Positions 57,801-64,000 of a DNA stretch of 64,000 nucleotides are shown here, piece after piece. The translations under genes were made by a program, and so were the position numbers. The notes under the pieces are model-generated. The model was not told where the DNA came from. It saw only the letters and a program-made list of their open reading frames with translations, and searched no databases. Every line of letters begins with the position of its first letter. The first letter of the stretch is position 1. The stretch is from Apostichopus japonicus (lineage: Eukaryota; Echinodermata; Holothuroidea; Aspidochirotida; Stichopodidae): the NCBI RefSeq assembly GCF_037975245.1, contig NC_092571.1, forward strand, positions 1,282,501 through 1,346,500, given 5' to 3'.

Positions 57801-60800
57801 ATTCCTGAAATAGAAATAAAAATTTTGACTTTTTTCCCTCAGGCTCAAATAATTGACAGATGCAACGGCAATGGTTCAGGCGCGTAGCAAGAAATTTGCC
57901 AAGGAAGGGGCGAAACTGTAGGCAAACTATCAGAGCCGTAGATACGGCATTGCAAACTATCTAAGCATAGTGACACCATGGTTGGCGCGAAGCGTACAAG
58001 AAAATTTTGGTTGAAAATGTCTCCCAGATTGCTGGTAATGGCACTTCCCAGGCCTTGTAAGCTGCATCTTAGCATTTTCTCTTTTGAAATTACTAGCGAT
58101 ATCATAAAAATATACAAAAAAATTATGCTCAAGGGGGGGCGGCTGCCCCCTTGGCCCCCCCTCTTGGCTACGCGCCTGACAATGTTTTCTAATTTTAAGA
58201 GACGTCAAAGAGTCTCTATCATCACTTACGGAATGATGAGTTCTTGGCAGTTATTGATGATCTGTTTGCCGACCATGATGACGATCAGCTGTTGAGCTAG
58301 CTCGATCAAGCATCCTCCGCTCCCGCAGTCCTCGTTCCTCAGACCGAAGAGACGGACGTAGTTGCCAGGGTAACCGACGAATCTGACAAAGCAAGAAAAA
58401 GAATGTTAGGTCAGTTGATTTACGTGTACTGTCCCTGGAAACATTATGGGCTGACCGATCAACTGACGCTGGTGTGGGCCAAATGTTTTCAAAACCTTGA
58501 ATTCATTGTACATCAAAGGAGCATATACTGGAACAGAAATCTTACATTAAAGACATAAATTCTCGTGTTTATGCATTTGTTTGGGGGAGAGTCTAAGGGG
58601 AGGGGAAAGGTAATGGGAAAATGTTATAGTTATGTATGTGCACCAATTCAGCTACATTATTCAGTTTTCTCTCAAGATTGAACATGAATTTGATGCCAAC
58701 ACCAGACTGCTAACCTGCCATTGCTATATAGTAACCTGCAACACAATCAAATCATGAAACTAAAAATTCCTTTACACAACTGGCCATTTTTTTCTCTTCA
58801 ACTTACTTTCCTTTGATGAATGCGATGTAGAATACGGAGGAAAAGAAATTCATGAATTGGAAGATGAAGACCTTGAAGGTGAGGTTATCTTCATATTCTG
58901 TCTGAGTTCGATGCATTTCTGGTGTACGGGGGGAAAAAAACGATAAAGAAACAAAATAATGATCATATTAATATTTTTCTGCCTTCTACAAACTTTGAGA
59001 TCATACATCCAAGAAATGTTTATAATTCCATTCATGTGCTCATTATCATCATCAACACTCCCTGTAGTAGAAATCTAGTTACTTTAATCTTCCTCAATAT
59101 CTAGGAATATTCAGTAAAATATCAACAGTTTGTAAGTTAATCAAACTGATGCAATAATAAAACCTTTATGTTAACATGAATTTATCAGAGTTGACTTCAA
59201 TACATATCTTTTCAGTTCAATCCAGTTCGAGTTCAATTACATTCCTTCCCCCACCCCACCCTATACCCCCATCTCCAGCTCCCCAATCAATAACACAGAA
59301 AAAACTATCTCAGTCCAAATTTGCCATCATTTCTTTTATCAGCTTCTTTCCCATGAGTAACTTTTGCTAAATGTAACTCCTGGATGGTTATAATCAAAGT
59401 TGTTACAAATGTTGAGGCAGCTGCAACAAATTATAAATTTCGTTCCGACTGTCAGAGGAAATAAACGTGTGACCACGGTGGGAAACCCACTTACCCCAGT
59501 CGTTAAGGATGCCGGCTAATCTCTGGTAAACTTGACCCAGAACCATAATCAAGACCAGGTTGACCACAGCTCCGGACATACTGGCGATAGATTGGGCCTC
59601 TGATCGGAAAATTTCGCTCTGAAATAGAGGAATGCTGACCAGGACTCGGTACATGATCACTCCCAACATGAAAATAAGAACCAACGAGACCTGTATATAA
59701 CAAACAAATAGAAAGGTTCAATTTATAATCACAAAAGAAGATTCTTGTTTGGATATACCAGCATCAACTCATTCTGTGGAGGGGGGAATGTGTATATAGA
59801 ATAGAAACAAATTTTGGAAAAAAGACTATCAAAGATCTATCAAAATGTGTACCAAATTAATGAGTAGCTGATGTAAAGCGCCAAACTTTTATCATGGGAG
59901 GAAAATTGCTGAGTATATGGGCAAAGTCAAAATATGAAAGAAAGCAGCCCTTCACTCGCTCCCTATGTTAAACAAAATTCTATGTCTAATATAACTATAA
60001 CAAACTGATTATGAAATATTAAAAATTTCAGAATAAAGGGGAGGGCCTTGGTCCTCCTAATAATTATTCCACCAATGATTTTCACGCAGGTATGATGTTG
60101 CCATACGCGACAATTTAAAGGCCACTGAACACCGGTCAGACTCCTGAACTTCCCCTCCCTCCACCCTCCTTCCCCTCCCCCCTCCCTCCACCCTACCTCC
60201 ACCCTCCTTCCCCTCCCCCTAAACTAAATCCTAAATCTGTGTCAGGGTCCCAGAACATCCCGCGGGTAAAATCAAGTATGGGGCCAAAAATAAAAGAATA
60301 CATGTCATGTGTTCCAACTACAAAACCACTCTATCTAGTCATCGTCTTCGAGTTGTTTTTCTTTCTTTACCATTCCGACGAGGACACCAATACCAGTCAG
60401 CCATCTCCTCTTTCTCATGTCCTCAGGAAAATACGGCTCTAATATCCCCGTTATCGGGTTTTTCTCCAGCAGTGGTGCTTGTGCTGCAAACTGAGGTCGA
60501 GGTCTCTCCTGGAAATTGCCAGAAAAAAAAAAAAAAAGGATGAAGACAGAAAATTCATGAAACCTATGCTAGTTTGTATCAGGGTGGCCTAAACCAAAAG
60601 TGATGAATACTGACTAGTGGACTGACATTCCAAAGGAAGAATAGTAAAACATGATCTTTGATTTGTTTCAATAAAAGGTTCTCCCTTCGTGATTCCCCTC
60701 CCATCCCCACCCTTCCCCACCCCTCCCCCACCCTTTCATTTTGTTTTTAATGAGGTCTGCTAGGCTGAAAGCGACAGTACCTTTAGCTAACAAATGTACC

Positions 60801-63583
60801 TTAACGAATAGTTAAAAGTAACTCAATCTAAAACATTAACATCACAGAAAATATACAATCTGTAAAATTATAAGTTTATAAATTTTTCTAAAGAATTATT
60901 CAAATTTTAAAAAGAGCAACAAATGAACCTGTACCCTTATAATCTTAACACCACAACTTTTGATACAGGTTTGAAAACAGTTCAAGCTTTGTTCTATCTT
61001 CGTTCTTTCGAAATTTGATCAAGTCTCTTGAACTTTATGAATTTTATAGACTTAAAAGTAGAGAAAGCATTCTTACATCATGTAAAAATGGTATAATTAA
61101 AACAAAGCAAACGATTAACCTTGAAATAAAACATAGCATAGTAAGAGTATTTAAATGAAATGAAGGGAAGGGAGAAGTAGAAGGAGGGCAAAAGGAGAAG
61201 GGTGGGGTTAATTGATGGGTTGTCGTAACAATGCTTGGATGAAGAAAGACAGTTTTATTCTTTTGAACCTTACCTCCTCGTCTTCAAAGTCCATGCAATC
61301 CCAATGATAGGCTAGACTGGCTTGCTTTCTTTTCCAGTACTCTAGGAACGTAACAGCTGCAGAGATCAAAAATAAAATTTTAAAAAATAATAATTTGGAA
61401 ACATTCTTGTCCCAACAGTATGGATGAAGAATTGCTCAAATGGTGTACACTTGAAATGATTGTGATTCATAGAACTCCATCCTTAAGACATAAACTGTAC
61501 ACTACTCATAAAAAAAACACTTCAACAGGGCTACTGACACCCAGGGAAAGGGTGGGGGGGGGGACAATGCCACCACCAAACCACCAGTTACTTCTGCAGC
61601 AATGATTTTCATGTTGGTATTAATAACACCTCCAGAGGTGGCAAATTGAAACACCCCTCAACATCCTTGCACAACCCCCTGAAACCCCTCACCCACCCCT
61701 CCCCTCCTATCTCAAATCTGTGCCGGGGCTCCACGATTGGACTGAACACTAATACCAAGTGTAAAACCATCTTTGGAAATGAGATCAAATAATTAGCATG
61801 TTCAGCCCCCCCCCCCCAAAAAAAAACCTCAAGGCCACTGAGATGAGAGACATGGGTCAATTCAACTTGGTCGGGTGAAAGAGAATCTTAAGTATAGTAT
61901 CACTAAATGATGAAATATGTAAAGATGAAATGAAATAATTAATTTACCCCAAAAGGACATAAATATTGAAAAGAAGACAGTCCCTGCATGGTCGAATAGA
62001 TACGATAACTGCGCTTTACTGCATGTCGTGGATAGGTACCAGTAGTTACAGCCGATGTCTTCGTCGCATAGCGGACACATCTTGTACGTCTCGTTGCTGG
62101 CGCAAATCTCATTTCTGGACGGTACGGAAAATTATTAATTTTAAAACATGATATTTAGTGTTCTTTGAAATGATGAAATGACAGTGTACGTCCGGTCAGG
62201 TAAATCAGTCTTGATAATTTAAACAAAAAGTGTCATATTAAAAATTTATTAAAATTTGACAGAGAAGGGGCGGAATGAAATATGCAGAGGGATGGGACAG
62301 AAGGGTCTTCCCTCACTTTGGGGGTTGGGAGGGGAGGGGTTTGACCACCCCCACCCTCCCCTGCACACACTCACTCACATACTTTTCTATTTTAGGGATA
62401 CACTTCACAGCATTGCTGGACTTTTTAACTGGATTCTTGAACTTATGAAAAGAGTGCCAGGCAATGAAATGATTAAGACTATTAATTTTCATATACCTTA
62501 TTATCCTTGAAGTATGACCTTGGTGGGGGGGGGGAGAACATATGAAACCATAACAAAATACACATGAAATAACTTTACATCAAAATGTAACAAGACTGCT
62601 AAAGCTACATCCGCCTTTAAATCCCCCACATATTGGAAGTTTCCTTTGCCATTGAATATAGCTCATCAGTATTGGTTACACATTTTGTTGGCTATAGAAG
62701 TTGCTAGAAAGGTTTCAAATTTAAGTTCCTTACAGTTCTGATTCTTCTACTCTTTGGCAGACATTCACAAGTGTTAAAACTAAGTGTCTCTGTGTGGATA
62801 TAACCACTCTTATTAAAGTGGCCGTCAAATACTTAAGTGCAATGCTAAGAGATCTGTAAGCACCTTGATTAGTTGTCACCATCTTGAATTACTGGTATCA
62901 CTAATATACCAGCAATGATCACAAGGCTGGATCTTACGTCCACATAATGTGAGATTTAGTGACATAGGCTTTGAGAAGGATTGAAACTTACGCAGGTACA
63001 TTCCATGATGAGGTTATGATACCGTAGAGAAAAACGATAATACCGACCACTGAGGCTGGGAGTAGCCACCCTGTATACATTCCTGTAAAGACAAAGAGAG
63101 ATGAAGAACATTGGGTTAGAAAATTGCGAGATAAAAATGTTACCTTATCAAACCACTGATGAGAGAGCACCAAACGATTTAGAAAAGCACCTGATACTGA
63201 AACTACCGGTATAGAAAACAGCATGACAGGGTTAAACATCAACAAGGACCCACAATGGGCATATAGTACCATGACTCTTTGAAAGTTTACAAGCAGAAGG
63301 GAATGAATATCCCAACTGAGAGTTGCTGAAAAGTTTAGTTGTTGGATAGGACAAGCAAATGATACACAACGATGTACTTAATTGTAAATTCTGTAAAGAA
63401 CAAGGGAACAAATCATGGATTACCTAGCCAAGCAAAGTAAATAGCTGTCTTTTCGCCAAAATATTCCCTGATGTGGTCCAATGGTTGGTATTTATACCAA
63501 GCCCCCCATCGGGCCCAGTATTTCCTCAAGACTTGACGTCTGTTCAGCTTGTCATCGGCTAAGTTGTCGTATTCCTCTGGACC
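54812..63583 (-). CDS. ANO7: Anoctamin, closest to ANO7, 13 exons, 5'-partial
   Basis: Minus-strand exons: 63583-63424, 63082-62992, 62114-61948, 61356-61274, 60508-60371, 59690-59495, 58918-58807, 58383-58230, 56825-56689, 56278-56073, 55841-55711, 55491-55401, 54931-54812 (about 595 codons). TMEM16 proteins are ten-helix, dimeric, calcium-activated chloride channels or lipid scramblases. Visible: [29 protein letters not shown], a Cys-rich loop ([11 protein letters not shown]), [71 protein letters not shown] and [12 protein letters not shown]. The calcium ligands (NN..E in helix 6, E..E in helix 7, E..D in helix 8) are all present. [17 protein letters not shown] and RAQDIGIW favour ANO7. N-terminal exons lie beyond 64000. 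One junction (58807/58383) carries a surplus base. Confidence 0.92.
56850..57229 (+). mobile_element. tRNA-derived SINE, copy 2 (full length)
   Basis: Starts GGGCGTTGTGG; perfect Pol III A box TGGTCAAGTGG at 56858-56868 and B box GGTTCGAACCC at 56902-56912; conserved body with CACCCAGGTGTATAAATGGG; 3' end CGCTATATAAGAACTG followed by a TATTATTATTA tail. It is antisense to ANO7, and its head lies only about 25 bp upstream of the acceptor of the ANO7 exon at 56825. The tRNA-like head cannot fold as a functional tRNA gene with a normal 3' half. Confidence 0.88.
57876..58179. mobile_element. hAT-like MITE (TCAGGCGCGTAGC ends) in ANO7 intron
   Basis: Perfect 13-bp terminal inverted repeats TCAGGCGCGTAGC and GCTACGCGCCTGA enclose 304 bp. 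The flanks CAATGGT and CAATGTT may be a decayed target duplication. The interior carries the shared module in reverse (GGTTGGCGCGAAGCGTACAAG..GGGAAGTGCC sense). It sits about 50 bp past the donor of the exon ending at 58230. Confidence 0.85.
59700..60370. other. ANO7 intron, low complexity
   Basis: This part of the intron between exons 60371-60508 and 59495-59690 has a CCCTCC-rich pyrimidine tract at about 60148-60225. Other ANO7 introns over 300 bp (55842-56072, 56279-56688, 58919-59494, 60509-61273, 61357-61947, 62115-62991, 63083-63423) hold only simple G- or C-runs and no recognisable feature. Confidence 0.5.
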
Positions 63584-64000
63584 CTGAAAGGCCAAAGAAA
63601 AGAGGGGGGAAAAACGGGGCAAATCGTCAAGGAGATTGAACAAGACAATACATACTGGCCCAATGGCAGTATCTATGATAACAGATGCATGTAAATGTTA
63701 AACCGAATGTCACGCTCACGGAAGCAAGAGTGGTATTGGTGCATGGAGACAAGTAAATTTAGGAAACAAAATACAACATCACAGGATTATGTTATTAGTT
63801 TCAGGCAGCACTTACATTTGATATGTATGTCTTAGTCCTACGAAACAGAATTTGTTGTTAGGTACCGAGGTCTTCATAGTTTAGTGTTTGTGTGTGTATT
63901 ATTTTTTATGATATTCAACAAAATATATGTAAAGTTGCCTGGAAGGTGCCGTATAAACACAAATTTGATTATGTCAGCCCCGGTCAGATGATTCCTAGGT
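63584..64000. other. ANO7 intron continuing beyond the window
   Basis: The exon at 63583 starts in phase 0 after the acceptor TTTGGCCTTTCAG. No further coding exon is visible up to the window end, so the cytosolic N-terminal domain must be encoded beyond 64000. Confidence 0.6.

Overview
This is a window of animal (metazoan) nuclear DNA. The genes have GT-AG introns, the base composition is AT-rich, and non-coding sequence is dense with short non-autonomous DNA transposons, a tRNA-derived SINE, a non-LTR retrotransposon and several minisatellites. Gene content and repeat style suggest a marine invertebrate deuterostome, perhaps an echinoderm. That placement is inference; the sequence alone does not prove it.

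Four multi-exon genes could be assembled by matching splice sites and reading phases. (1) Plus strand, 1891-5681: a complete three-exon B4GAT1/LARGE-type glucuronyltransferase, 404 aa. (2) Plus strand, about 8006-29186: a giant type I membrane protein predicted at 3,780 aa. It has a signal-peptide exon, one 7.4 kb mucin-like exon, eleven thrombospondin type-1 (TSP1) domains on phase-1 exons, a transmembrane helix and a short basic tail. I do not recognise it as a named gene. (3) Minus strand, 44050-36160: a complete six-exon SLC66A1 (PQLC2) lysosomal cationic amino-acid transporter, 307 aa. (4) Minus strand, from beyond 64000 down to about 54812 (possibly 54494): thirteen exons of an anoctamin closest to ANO7, with all calcium-ligand positions kept but a one-base reading-frame conflict between two exons.

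Mobile DNA: a CR1/Jockey-type LINE with two ORFs (10196-14492) sits in the presumed first intron of the mucin-TSP1 gene. ORF1 is open, but ORF2 lacks an in-frame start because of an apparent one-base deletion. At least six hAT-like elements with terminal inverted repeats occur (3308, 3958, 8921, 31366, 32490 and 57876), two of them with perfect 8-bp target duplications. Several with different ends share one internal module. A SINE occurs twice (1498-1813 minus, 56850-57229 plus); the second copy nearly touches an ANO7 splice acceptor. A large fold-back element with a perfect 9-bp target duplication lies at 48669-49393.

Tandem repeats: a 33-bp minisatellite begins at the SLC66A1 stop codon, a 32-bp array lies in an SLC66A1 intron, and a 21-bp array near 53 kb is open in several frames. 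The TSP1 exon cassette contains a very recent 1,721-bp tandem duplication.

The most notable items are the mucin-TSP1 gene with its expanding exon cassette, the fold-back element, the shared module across hAT elements, the minisatellite-derived end of SLC66A1 and the ANO7 frame conflict. I found no CRISPR array, rRNA gene or convincing free-standing tRNA gene.
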